Positions 1 through 5,935 of a stretch of DNA of 8,373 bases are shown one piece after another. This DNA comes from Thermoleophilia bacterium (GTDB lineage Bacteria > Actinomycetota > Thermoleophilia > Miltoncostaeales > Miltoncostaeaceae). Under the pieces are notes generated by a model. That model saw nothing but the letters and a program-made list of their open reading frames with translations. It searched no databases and was not told where the DNA came from. The stretch lies in assembly GCA_029861485.1 (NCBI GenBank), contig JAOTZF010000070.1, positions 1 through 8,373 of the forward strand, in the 5' to 3' direction. Each line of letters starts with the position of its first letter. Positions within the stretch are counted from its first letter, which is position 1. Position numbers and translations under genes: made by a program.

Positions 1-625
1 CCTGGGCGGCTGGCCCTGCATCAACGTGCATTTCTCGCTCCTGCCGGCGTACCGCGGCGCGGCGCCGGTCGAGCGGGCCATCATGGACGGGCTCGAGGTC
101 AGCGGCGTGACCATCATGCAGATGGATGCCGGCCTCGACACGGGGCCGATGATCTCGACTGCCGAGGTCCACATCGGTTCCGACGACGACGCGGGCGACG
201 TGCTGCTGCGCATGGCAGACATCGGCGGAGAACTTCTCGTGGGTGCGCTCGACGAGCTGGAGGCCGGGGGTATGCCGCTGCGGGCGCAGCCGGTAGAGGG
301 CGTATCGCTCGCCCCCAAGATCACCGACGACGACCGACCCCTCGACCCGGGCCGCTCCGCGCGCGAGCTCGCCGCGCAGGTGAGGGGCTTGAGCCCGCAC
401 ATCGGCGCCCAGCTGGAGATCGACGGAGAGGTGTTCAAGGTGTGGCGCGTCCGCGAGGCGACCGAGCGTGTCCGTGGTTTAGAATCGCGCGACGGGCGAC
501 TGTTGCTCGGGTGCGGTGACGGCGCGCTCGAGCTTCTCGAGCTGCAGCCGCCGGGCAAGGCCCGCATGGCGGCTGGGGACTTCCTGCGTGGCTGGCGCGG
601 CCCTCTCGAGCTGACGTTCTCCTGA
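1..625 (+). CDS. fmt: Methionyl-tRNA formyltransferase, 3' part (N-terminus outside window)
   Basis: This enzyme transfers a formyl group from 10-formyltetrahydrofolate to Met-tRNAfMet in the cytoplasm for translation initiation. The frame is open from base 2 and begins inside the catalytic domain. INVH at bases 20-31 supplies the Asn and His equivalent to E. coli N106 and H108. SLLPAYRGAAP is the folate-site loop, and MDAGLDTG carries the Asp equivalent to D144, so the whole catalytic triad is present. The C-terminal tRNA-binding domain follows from about PKITDDDR, including VRGLSPHIGA (the counterpart of the usual RALxPxPGA) and ends with the typical LQPPGKARMAAGDFLRGW. The TGA stop is at 623-625. 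The GTG at base 26 is an internal valine codon, not the start. About 100 N-terminal residues should lie upstream of the window. Identity is near certain. Confidence 0.96.
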   Translation, partial: LGGWPCINVHFSLLPAYRGAAPVERAIMDGLEVSGVTIMQMDAGLDTGPMISTAEVHIGSDDDAGDVLLRMADIGGELLVGALDELEAGGMPLRAQPVEGVSLAPKITDDDRPLDPGRSARELAAQVRGLSPHIGAQLEIDGEVFKVWRVREATERVRGLESRDGRLLLGCGDGALELLELQPPGKARMAAGDFLRGWRGPLELTFS

Positions 626-641
626 GCGCACCGGCTCGCTC

Positions 642-647
642 AGGAGG
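642..647 (+). promoter_or_regulatory. Strong Shine-Dalgarno-like AGGAGG without a well-placed start codon
   Basis: AGGAGG lies 17 bases after the fmt stop and looks like a textbook ribosome binding site. No standard in-frame rsmB start follows at 5-10 nt. The nearest GTG (647-649) overlaps it, is in the wrong frame and meets a TAG at 674. The next in-frame TTG is 40 nt away at 688. A perfect inverted repeat (653-672) sits between this site and the TTG. It may be used through RNA folding, or may be chance within coding sequence. Confidence 0.35.
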
Positions 648-652
648 TGCAG

Positions 653-672
653 CGCTCGCTCCCGAGCGAGCG
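653..672 (+). repeat. 9-bp perfect inverted repeat at the fmt-rsmB junction
   Basis: CGCTCGCTC (653-661) and GAGCGAGCG (664-672) are exact reverse complements separated by CC. A second, weaker pair, TGAGCG (623-628) and CGCTCA (637-642), begins on the fmt stop codon and could compete for pairing because both share the GAGCG/CGCTC core. No T-run follows, so this is not a standard intrinsic terminator. If rsmB starts at 622, both repeats are also coding sequence. Confidence 0.7.
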
Positions 673-687
673 GTAGCGCTAAAGGTC

Positions 688-1944
688 TTGCGACGCACCG
701 CCGACGGCGCGTTCGCCGATCGGGCGTTGGCCGCGGAGGCCCGCAAGGCGGGACTCGGGGGCAAGGTGCGCTCAGCCGCCATGCGGCTGAGCTTCGGCGT
801 CGTCCAACGACGCCGCACCCTCGACTGGTTGATCGACCAGGCCGTCGATCGCCCCGACAAGGTCGAGCCACGCGTGCGCGAGGTGTTGCGACTGGGCACG
901 TACGAGCTCCTGTTCAGCGACGGTGTGCCGGAGCATGCAGCCGTCGACCAAGCGGTCAGAGCGGCCCGGTCGATTCCCGGCTCGGGTCCCCGGCGGGCGG
1001 GCCGCGGCGGCCTGGTAAACGCGGTGTTGCGCCGGGTCGCGCGGGATGGACCTGGCTGGCTGGATGACTGCACGCAGCCGGCGATCCGCCACTCGATGCC
1101 CGATTGGATCGCCGAGCGGATGGTGCGCGACTTCGGTGATTCGGCCGGGCCTCTGATGGCGGCCATGAACGAGCCGGCGCGAACGTCGGTCCGCTGGAAT
1201 CCCTTGCGGGGCCCGCGCGCCACGGTGGAGCGAGGACTGCCGCCGACCGCCCGGCGCGGGGAAATCGCACCGGAGGCCTATGTCATCGAGGGCCCCTTCG
1301 ATTTGGAGGGCTCACCGTTGTGGCGCCAGGGCCGCGTGATGGGGCAAAGTGAGGCGTCGATGCTGCCCGCGCGCATTCTGGATCCCCGTCCGGGTGAGCG
1401 AATTCTCGATCTGTGCAGCGCTCCGGGGGCGAAGGCGACGCAACTCGCCGCTCTGTCCCATAACGCCGCCGACATCGTCGCGGTCGAGCTCCACGAAAGC
1501 CGCGCTCGGAGCCTGGAGCGGCTCGCGAAGCGCCTCGGCGCCCGGCTGGAGGTCGTGGTGGGCGATGGGCGGGAGGTGCCGCTGGAGGGGCCCTTCGACG
1601 GTGTGCTGCTTGACCCTCCCTGCACGGGCACCGGGGTGCTCTCCGCACGCCCCGATGCACGCTGGCGTCGTCGCGAGGAGGCTCTCCTGCCGCTGACGGG
1701 GTTGCAGAGGGAGCTCCTGGCGCACGCGCTGGAGCTGGTGGCTCCGCACGGCCGCGTCGTCTACTCGACCTGCAGCGTGCTCGCGGAGGAGAACGAGGGT
1801 GTCGTCGAGGCGTCCGGCGGGACGGTCGCCGACCTTCGCCAGGCCTTCCCCGCGCTGGCCCATCCGCGGCTCGCCGGGGCGCTTCAGACCCGCCCCGATC
1901 GCGATCGCACCGATGGCTTCTTCATTGCGCGACTCACCGTGTGA
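688..1944 (+). CDS. rsmB: 16S rRNA (cytosine(967)-C5)-methyltransferase RsmB
   Basis: RsmB methylates C967 (E. coli numbering) of 16S rRNA, using S-adenosylmethionine. Residues 1-135 form a NusB-like RNA-binding domain (DRALAAEARKAGLGGKVR, RRRTLDWLIDQ). The methyltransferase domain follows: motif I LDLCSAPGAKAT (about 240-251), motif IV DPPCTGTG with Cys312, and motif VI YSTCSVLAEENE with Cys362, the expected catalytic nucleophile. It ends with the usual TDGFFIARL. TTG 688 is the first ATG, GTG or TTG after fmt, so it is given as a conservative start. However, the frame is open upstream and encodes ERAVALKVLRR just before and across it, which matches the first helix of this family. The true start is probably further upstream, perhaps CTG 622, which overlaps the fmt TGA as CTGA and gives 440 residues. 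Function is secure; the N-terminus is not. Confidence 0.93.
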   Translation: MRRTADGAFADRALAAEARKAGLGGKVRSAAMRLSFGVVQRRRTLDWLIDQAVDRPDKVEPRVREVLRLGTYELLFSDGVPEHAAVDQAVRAARSIPGSGPRRAGRGGLVNAVLRRVARDGPGWLDDCTQPAIRHSMPDWIAERMVRDFGDSAGPLMAAMNEPARTSVRWNPLRGPRATVERGLPPTARRGEIAPEAYVIEGPFDLEGSPLWRQGRVMGQSEASMLPARILDPRPGERILDLCSAPGAKATQLAALSHNAADIVAVELHESRARSLERLAKRLGARLEVVVGDGREVPLEGPFDGVLLDPPCTGTGVLSARPDARWRRREEALLPLTGLQRELLAHALELVAPHGRVVYSTCSVLAEENEGVVEASGGTVADLRQAFPALAHPRLAGALQTRPDRDRTDGFFIARLTV

Positions 1945-2225
1945 GCGGTCCAGGACCTGTGCCGGGAAGGTGCGGTGCGCACCCGTCGATCGCGGGCCGC
2001 GCCTCGGAGGCCTCATCCGCCGCCGCGTTTCTTGCCCTTGGGGCCGCCTTCGCGTCCACCAGCACCGAGGGAAGCGACGGCGAGCCTGTCGTGCAGCCCG
2101 TCTCAGCGCGCGAGGGCGCGATCACCGACTCTGGGCCGAGGCGGTGTCCGCCCGCCCTGTCGCCTATCGGCCCGCCACGCAGGTAGGCACGCGGACGCTG
2201 CATCTGGTCGGTTTTCCGTGGAATG

Positions 2226-2240
2226 GCCGAGGTCCTCGGC
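2226..2240. repeat. 15-bp dyad upstream of rpe, possible operator
   Basis: GCCGAGG (2226-2232) and CCTCGGC (2234-2240) are perfect reverse complements around a single T. The dyad ends 37 bp before the rpe GTG, immediately upstream of where a -35 element would lie relative to the TAGATT at 2265. A repressor site is possible, but GC-rich DNA produces short dyads often and I cannot name a regulator. Confidence 0.35.
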
Positions 2241-2264
2241 GCCGCCGCCGCCTGGGCTGATCGC

Positions 2265-2270
2265 TAGATT
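2265..2270 (+). promoter_or_regulatory. Candidate -10 element (TAGATT) for a leaderless rpe-rib transcript
   Basis: TAGATT fits the TAnnnT pattern of actinobacterial -10 boxes and is an AT-rich island in very GC-rich sequence. Transcription would start 7-8 nt downstream, at or next to the rpe GTG at 2278, giving a leaderless mRNA. In agreement, there is no Shine-Dalgarno sequence before that GTG. The expected -35 position (about 2242-2247) is CCGCCG and does not match TTGACA, which weakens the call. Confidence 0.35.
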
Positions 2271-2277
2271 TCGCGGC

Positions 2278-2946
2278 GTGCGATCGCTCGGCGCGAACGA
2301 GGTGTTGCCATCGGTCATGTCCGCCGACCTCATGCGGGTCGGGGAGCAGGTGGATGCGCTGATCGCCGCGGGCGCCCGCAGCTTCCACGTCGACGTGATG
2401 GACGCGCACTTCGTCCCGAACCTCACGCTCGGAAGCGATTTCGCCGTGGCTCTGGCGCGCCCGGTGCACGCCGCAGATGGCGCTGTCGACGTCCATCTGA
2501 TGGTCGAACGGCCGGCGGCGATGATCGCGGCATTCGCCGCAGCCGCCGATGCCATCAGCATCCATCTGGAGGCCGACCCCCATCCGCACCGGATGCTGGG
2601 CCTCATCCGCGAGCTCGGCTGTGCCGCCGGACTCGCCCTCAATCCGGGGACGCCCGTCAGCGCGATCGCGCCGCTCGTCGAGATGCTCGACTTCGTGAAC
2701 CTTCTGGCGGTCAATCCCGGCTTCTCGGGCCAGAGCTTCATCTCCACGGCGCCCGATCGGGTCGCCGCGGCGCGTGAGCTCCTTCCGGCACGTGCGGTGA
2801 TCCAGGTCGACGGTGGGGTCGATGCCGACACCCTTCCCGCGGTGCGCGACGCCGGGGCCGACCTCTTCGTCGCGGGTTCTGCCCTCTTCCACTCGGTCGA
2901 CCCCGTCGCGGCATACACCGAGCTCGCGGCGCTCGCGCGCGAGTGA
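2278..2946 (+). CDS. rpe: Ribulose-phosphate 3-epimerase
   Basis: Rpe interconverts D-ribulose 5-phosphate and D-xylulose 5-phosphate in the pentose phosphate pathway. The protein is a 222-residue TIM barrel, normal for the family. VLPSVMSADL (residues 9-18) is the usual N-terminal strand. The metal ligands are visible as His37 and Asp39 (FHVDVMD), His73 (DVHLMV) and Asp178 (QVDGGVD). NPGFSGQSF (146-154) and the AGSALF phosphate loop are also present. GTG 2278 is chosen because it puts the family N-terminus at residue 9. The frame is open much further upstream (to 1975), but that part is an Arg/Pro-rich shadow. Two small departures are MDA instead of the usual MDG, and LAVNPGF where MxVNPGF is common. 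The stop overlaps the ribD GTG as GTGA, so the genes are probably translationally coupled. This places the enzyme beside RibB, which consumes ribulose 5-phosphate. Confidence 0.94.
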   Translation: MRSLGANEVLPSVMSADLMRVGEQVDALIAAGARSFHVDVMDAHFVPNLTLGSDFAVALARPVHAADGAVDVHLMVERPAAMIAAFAAAADAISIHLEADPHPHRMLGLIRELGCAAGLALNPGTPVSAIAPLVEMLDFVNLLAVNPGFSGQSFISTAPDRVAAARELLPARAVIQVDGGVDADTLPAVRDAGADLFVAGSALFHSVDPVAAYTELAALARE

Positions 2947-4079
2947 GCCCGCGGCCGACCCCCGCGGAATCGGAGCTGCTGGCGCAGGCCCGCCGGCTGG
3001 CTCGCAGGGCGGAGGGCCATGTCAGCCCCAACCCCTTGGTCGGGGCAGTGGTCGTGCGAGACGGCGAGGTCGTGGGGGAGGGGTGGCACGCCGGACCCGG
3101 TCAGCCTCATGCCGAGGTCGCCGCGCTGGCAGGTGTCGCGGACCCGCGAGGAACGACCGTGGTTTGCACGCTCGAGCCGTGCTCGCATCACGGGAGGACT
3201 CCGCCCTGCACGTCGGCTCTCTTGGAGGCCGGCGTCGTCCGCGTCGTGATCGGCGCGCTCGATCCCCTCGAGCGAGGGCGGTCACAGGGGGTCGAGGTGC
3301 TCCGCCAGGCCGGGGTCGAGGTCGCCGTCGCCGATGGCGAGGACGAGCGGGCCTGCCGCGAGCTCAATTCCGCGTTCATCACGTGGGCCCTGACCGGGCG
3401 GCCCGAGGTAACGCTGAAGCTCGCGACCAGTCTCGACGGCAAGATCGCCACGGCGGGCGGCGAGAGCCAATGGATCACAGGGCCGGGGTCGCGGCGGCGC
3501 GTGCACCGCATGCGGGCGGCCTCCGACGCGGTCGGGGTGGGGATTGGCACTGCGCTCGCCGACGATCCCCAGCTGACCGCGCGGGAGATCGAGGGAAAGG
3601 TGCGACAGCCGGCGCGGGTGGTCTTCGACTCCCAGGCGCGGCTTCCGCTCGATGGTCGGCTCGCGGCCACCGCGGAGCGGACGCCGGTGCTGGTGATTGC
3701 CGGCGCCGAGGCCCCGGAAGAGCGCATCGCGGCTCTGGTCGCGCGCGGAGTCGACGTCAGCGTACTGCCCGGGTCGGCCGCGGATCGCGTGCGCGGGGCG
3801 CTCGATCTGATGGGCGAGCGGGAGCTCCAGTCCGTGCTGATCGAGGGCGGCGCGGGTCTGGCGGCTGTCATGCTCCACGCTGAGGTGATCGATCGGGTCA
3901 CGTGGATGCTCGCGCCGATGGTGATCGGCGGAACTGGAGCCCCTGGAGCGGTTGCGGACCCCGGGTCCGCAACCCTCGTGGGCGCTCCGCGGATCGGCGA
4001 GATCGCCGTGGAGCGGATCGACGACGATGTCGCGATCTCCGGGCGTTTGCGGCCCCTTGCGATGCCGGGAGGCGACTGA
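2943..4079 (+). CDS. ribD: Bifunctional diaminohydroxyphosphoribosylaminopyrimidine deaminase / 5-amino-6-(5-phosphoribosylamino)uracil reductase
   Basis: RibD deaminates the pyrimidine made by GTP cyclohydrolase II and then reduces its ribose with NADPH, the second and third steps of the GTP branch of riboflavin synthesis. The N-terminal half (1 to about 145) is a zinc cytidine-deaminase fold. It has SPNPLVGAVVV (28-38), His56 and Glu58 in PHAEVAAL, and Cys80 and Cys89 in LEPCSHHGRTPPC, giving three Zn ligands and the proton-shuttling Glu. The C-terminal half (about 155-375) is the DHFR-like reductase: LKLATSLDGKIAT (158-170), SQWITG, VGIGTALADDPQLT and LIEGGAGLA (about 299-307). At 378 residues it is full length. 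GTG 2943 overlaps the rpe stop as GTGA, and ribE follows with no gap. Codons for residues 336-344 carry a perfect 12-bp inverted repeat, described separately. Identity is secure. Confidence 0.96.
   Translation: MSPRPTPAESELLAQARRLARRAEGHVSPNPLVGAVVVRDGEVVGEGWHAGPGQPHAEVAALAGVADPRGTTVVCTLEPCSHHGRTPPCTSALLEAGVVRVVIGALDPLERGRSQGVEVLRQAGVEVAVADGEDERACRELNSAFITWALTGRPEVTLKLATSLDGKIATAGGESQWITGPGSRRRVHRMRAASDAVGVGIGTALADDPQLTAREIEGKVRQPARVVFDSQARLPLDGRLAATAERTPVLVIAGAEAPEERIAALVARGVDVSVLPGSAADRVRGALDLMGERELQSVLIEGGAGLAAVMLHAEVIDRVTWMLAPMVIGGTGAPGAVADPGSATLVGAPRIGEIAVERIDDDVAISGRLRPLAMPGGD
3950..3974. repeat. Perfect 12-bp inverted repeat inside ribD
   Basis: GGTTGCGGACCC (3950-3961) and GGGTCCGCAACC (3963-3974) are exact reverse complements around one C. 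An outer pair, GGAGC (3945-3949) and GCTCC (3984-3988), could extend the structure, leaving a 9-nt bulge on the 3' side. In frame it encodes V-A-D-P-G-S-A-T in a variable loop of the RibD reductase domain, and the surrounding protein length looks normal. This is the strongest palindrome I found in the window. It could be a protein-tolerated copy of a dispersed palindromic repeat, a DNA-binding site or an RNA hairpin. I found no second copy here. Confidence 0.85.
4067..4072 (+). promoter_or_regulatory. Shine-Dalgarno sequence for ribE
   Basis: GGGAGG lies inside the last codons of ribD, 7 nt before the ribE GTG at 4080. It confirms that GTG as the start and shows that ribE has its own ribosome entry although it abuts the ribD stop. 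Confidence 0.7.
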
Positions 4080-4688
4080 GTGTTCACAGGTTTGGTCGAA
4101 GAGCTGGGCACCGTGGACGCAATCGAGCGGGGTGCCGCCGGCGCGCGGCTGGGCATCCGGGCGACCGAGGTCAAGAAGGGCCTTGCAATCGGCGACTCCG
4201 TGGCGGTGAACGGGGCTTGTCTCACGGCCGTCGGGTTGCGCGATGACGGATTCTCTGTCGACTGCGTGGCAGAGACCCTGCGCCGCACGGCGCTCGGCCA
4301 GCTCGAAGTGGGTGCATCGGTGAATCTCGAGCGCGCGCTGAAGGCCGACGCCCGACTCGGCGGGCACATCGTTCAGGGGCACATCGACGCGACCGGGACC
4401 GTGCGCTCGGCTCACTCCGACGGCGACAGCGTGCTGCTGGAGATCGCGGTTGCCCCCGAGCACCTCAGATACGTCGTCGAGAAGGGCAGCATCGCGGTGG
4501 ACGGAGTGAGCCTGACCGTCGCCGACCGCCTGGCCGACGGCTTTCGCGTGGCGTTGATACCCCACACGATGGCCCACACCACGCTCGGGACAGAACGCGT
4601 CGATGAGCGGGTGAATCTGGAACTCGACCTCATCGCGAAGTACGTTGAGGCGTTGACGACCCCGTACAGGGAGCCTGGCACCCCGTGA
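4080..4688 (+). CDS. ribE: Riboflavin synthase, alpha chain
   Basis: This enzyme catalyses the last step of riboflavin synthesis, dismutation of two 6,7-dimethyl-8-ribityllumazine molecules into riboflavin and the pyrimidinedione that RibH reuses. The 202-residue protein starts with the hallmark MFTGLVEELG and shows two homologous lumazine-binding barrels. The first carries VNGACLT (43-49) and ETLRRT. The second begins near GHIVQGHID (95-103) and carries VDGVSLT (140-146). The C-terminal helix VNLELDLIAKYVE, used in trimer formation, is present, so the protein is complete. GTG 4080 directly follows the ribD TGA and has a well-spaced GGGAGG. The stop overlaps the ribBA GTG as GTGA. The gene is called ribE here, and ribC in some actinobacterial annotations. 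Identity is secure. Confidence 0.96.
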   Translation: MFTGLVEELGTVDAIERGAAGARLGIRATEVKKGLAIGDSVAVNGACLTAVGLRDDGFSVDCVAETLRRTALGQLEVGASVNLERALKADARLGGHIVQGHIDATGTVRSAHSDGDSVLLEIAVAPEHLRYVVEKGSIAVDGVSLTVADRLADGFRVALIPHTMAHTTLGTERVDERVNLELDLIAKYVEALTTPYREPGTP

Positions 4689-5935
4689 GCACCCAAAGCG
4701 TTCCTTTCGCCTCCATCGACGAGGCGGTCGAGGAGATCCGCGCTGGCCGAATGGTCATCGTGTGCGACTCGGAGGATCGCGAGAACGAGGGCGACCTCGT
4801 GATGGCCGCGCAGTTCGCCACTCCCGAGGCGGTCAACTTCATGGCGACGCACGCACGCGGCTTGATTTGCCTGTCGCTTACCGAAGAGCGCATCGAGGAG
4901 CTCGGTCTCAAGATGATGGTGCGCAACAACGAGGCTGCGCACGGCACCGCGTTCACCGAGTCGATCGAGGCTCGCGAGGGGGTCACGACGGGCATCTCCG
5001 CGCCCGACCGCTCTCGGACGATCATGGTGGCCATCGATCCGGAGCGAGGCGCCGAGGACATCGTGAAGCCCGGCCACGTCTTCCCGCTCAGGGCTCAGGA
5101 CGGAGGCGTGCTGAAACGCGCCGGGCACACCGAGGCCGCCGTCGATCTGGCGCGAATGGCCGGCCTCATTCCGGCTGGATTGATCTGCGAGGTCCAGCGC
5201 TCAGACGGCACCATGGCGCGTCTTGACGATCTGGTCCCCTACGCACGCGAGCACGGGCTCAAGATCATCACGATCGGTGACCTCATCGCGTATCGACGGC
5301 GTACCGAGCGCCACATCGAGTCGGGTCCGGCGGTACGGCTGCCCACCCGCTACGGCGAGTTTCGCGCGGTCGGCTATCGCTCGCTGATCGACGACAAACA
5401 GCATCTGGCCATGGTCCGGGGGGATGTCGATGGCAAGCAGGACGTGCTGGTGCGCGTCCACTCCGAGTGTCTTACGGGCGACGCGTTCGGCAGCTTGCGC
5501 TGCGATTGCGGCAACCAACTCGATGCCGCGATGCGGATGATCGCCGCCGAGGAGCAGGGCGTGCTGCTCTACATCTCCCAGGAGGGGAGAGGGATCGGGC
5601 TGGTCAACAAGCTCCGCGCGTACCAACTTCAGGACGAGGGGCTCGACACCGTCGAGGCGAACCTGGAGCTCGGCTTTCCTCCGGATCTGCGCGACTACGG
5701 CATCGGCGCTCAGATCCTCGTGGATCTCGGTATCACCAGCATGCGGTTGATCACCAACAACCCCACCAAGATCGTCGGGCTGCGCGGCTACGGCCTGTCG
5801 GTCACCGAAAGGGTGCCGCTGGAGGTGTCGCCCAGTGACGAGAACCGCCGGTATCTCGAGACCAAGCGCGACAAAATGGGACATATGCTCAACGAGCACG
5901 ACCTCGGCGAGATCGAGGAGACCGATGGCCCGTAG
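4685..5935 (+). CDS. ribBA: Bifunctional 3,4-dihydroxy-2-butanone 4-phosphate synthase / GTP cyclohydrolase II
   Basis: This fusion starts both branches of the riboflavin pathway. The N-terminal RibB domain (1 to about 205) makes dihydroxybutanone phosphate and formate from ribulose 5-phosphate. Its acidic metal-binding loop is DSEDRENEGDL (28-38). HGTAFTESIEAREGVTTGIS and AGHTEAAVDL, with His148, complete the site. The C-terminal RibA domain (about 210-405) opens GTP to the first pyrimidine. Its zinc cysteines are Cys262, Cys273 and Cys275 (HSECLTGDAFGSLRCDC), with the same spacing as E. coli C54/C65/C67. QEGRGIGL, DTVEANLELGF, RDYGIGAQIL and TNNPTKIVGL follow. Both domains keep their visible key residues, so both activities are expected; some RibBA proteins have lost one. 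The length of 416 residues is typical. GTG 4685 overlaps the ribE stop as GTGA, with AGGGAG 11 nt upstream. The 3' end overlaps ribH by 11 bp. Confidence 0.96.
   Translation: MSTQSVPFASIDEAVEEIRAGRMVIVCDSEDRENEGDLVMAAQFATPEAVNFMATHARGLICLSLTEERIEELGLKMMVRNNEAAHGTAFTESIEAREGVTTGISAPDRSRTIMVAIDPERGAEDIVKPGHVFPLRAQDGGVLKRAGHTEAAVDLARMAGLIPAGLICEVQRSDGTMARLDDLVPYAREHGLKIITIGDLIAYRRRTERHIESGPAVRLPTRYGEFRAVGYRSLIDDKQHLAMVRGDVDGKQDVLVRVHSECLTGDAFGSLRCDCGNQLDAAMRMIAAEEQGVLLYISQEGRGIGLVNKLRAYQLQDEGLDTVEANLELGFPPDLRDYGIGAQILVDLGITSMRLITNNPTKIVGLRGYGLSVTERVPLEVSPSDENRRYLETKRDKMGHMLNEHDLGEIEETDGP
5915..5920 (+). promoter_or_regulatory. Shine-Dalgarno sequence deciding the ribH start
   Basis: GAGGAG lies 4 nt before ATG 5925, inside the end of ribBA. 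The ribH frame is open further upstream to 5835, but that part encodes out-of-frame ribBA sequence. This site supports ATG 5925 as the true start. Confidence 0.65.

Larger units (their letters stand above)
1945..2277. other. 333-bp intergenic stretch, no convincing gene
   Basis: This is the only sizeable gap in the window. On the + strand an 81-codon frame starts at GTG 1941, overlapping the rsmB TGA as GTGA, and ends at TAG 2184-2186. Its product is rich in Ala, Pro, Gly and Ser, with one short hydrophobic run (AAAFLALGAAFA) and no family I recognise. By my hand count its third-codon-position GC is about 79%, and a minus-strand frame (2203-1934) sharing the same third positions scores about the same, so the bias does not establish coding. 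Several short inverted repeats occur: GGTGCG/CGCACC (1969-1983), GGCGG/CCGCC (2140-2152) and a 15-bp dyad at 2226-2240. I see no FMN riboswitch consensus and no tRNA. A promoter for the rib genes is the most likely content. Confidence 0.6.

Noticed and set aside
526..542. GCTCGAG/CTCGAGC inverted repeat with a 3-nt loop in fmt
   Set aside because: It arises from the repeated Leu-Glu-Leu-Leu-Glu-Leu codons in the Fmt C-terminal domain, and 7-bp arms are common in such GC-rich sequence.
1934..2203. An 89-codon minus-strand frame covering the rsmB-rpe gap
   Set aside because: No recognisable family, no evident ribosome binding site, opposite in direction to all neighbours, and it runs into the 3' end of rsmB. 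Its third positions coincide with those of the + strand frame, so codon bias gives no independent support.
1975..2277. Upstream in-frame extension of rpe by about 100 residues
   Set aside because: The extension is Arg/Pro-rich with shadow-frame composition, and Rpe proteins are about 220 residues. GTG 2278 gives the normal N-terminus. GTG 2218 is also in frame but adds 20 residues with no family match.
3136..3149. TCGCGG/CCGCGA inverted repeat in ribD
   Set aside because: Only 6-bp arms of pure GC-type sequence, at chance level for this composition.
2813..3883. A 356-codon + strand frame overlapping rpe and ribD
   Set aside because: It is extremely Arg/Gly-rich and out of frame with the clear RibD reading frame, so it is a shadow.
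3188..4577. Two long minus-strand frames (393 and 431 codons) opposite ribD and ribE
   Set aside because: Both lie opposite unmistakable RibD and RibE coding sequence and have shadow-like Ser/Arg/Pro or His/Arg/Asp composition with no domain.
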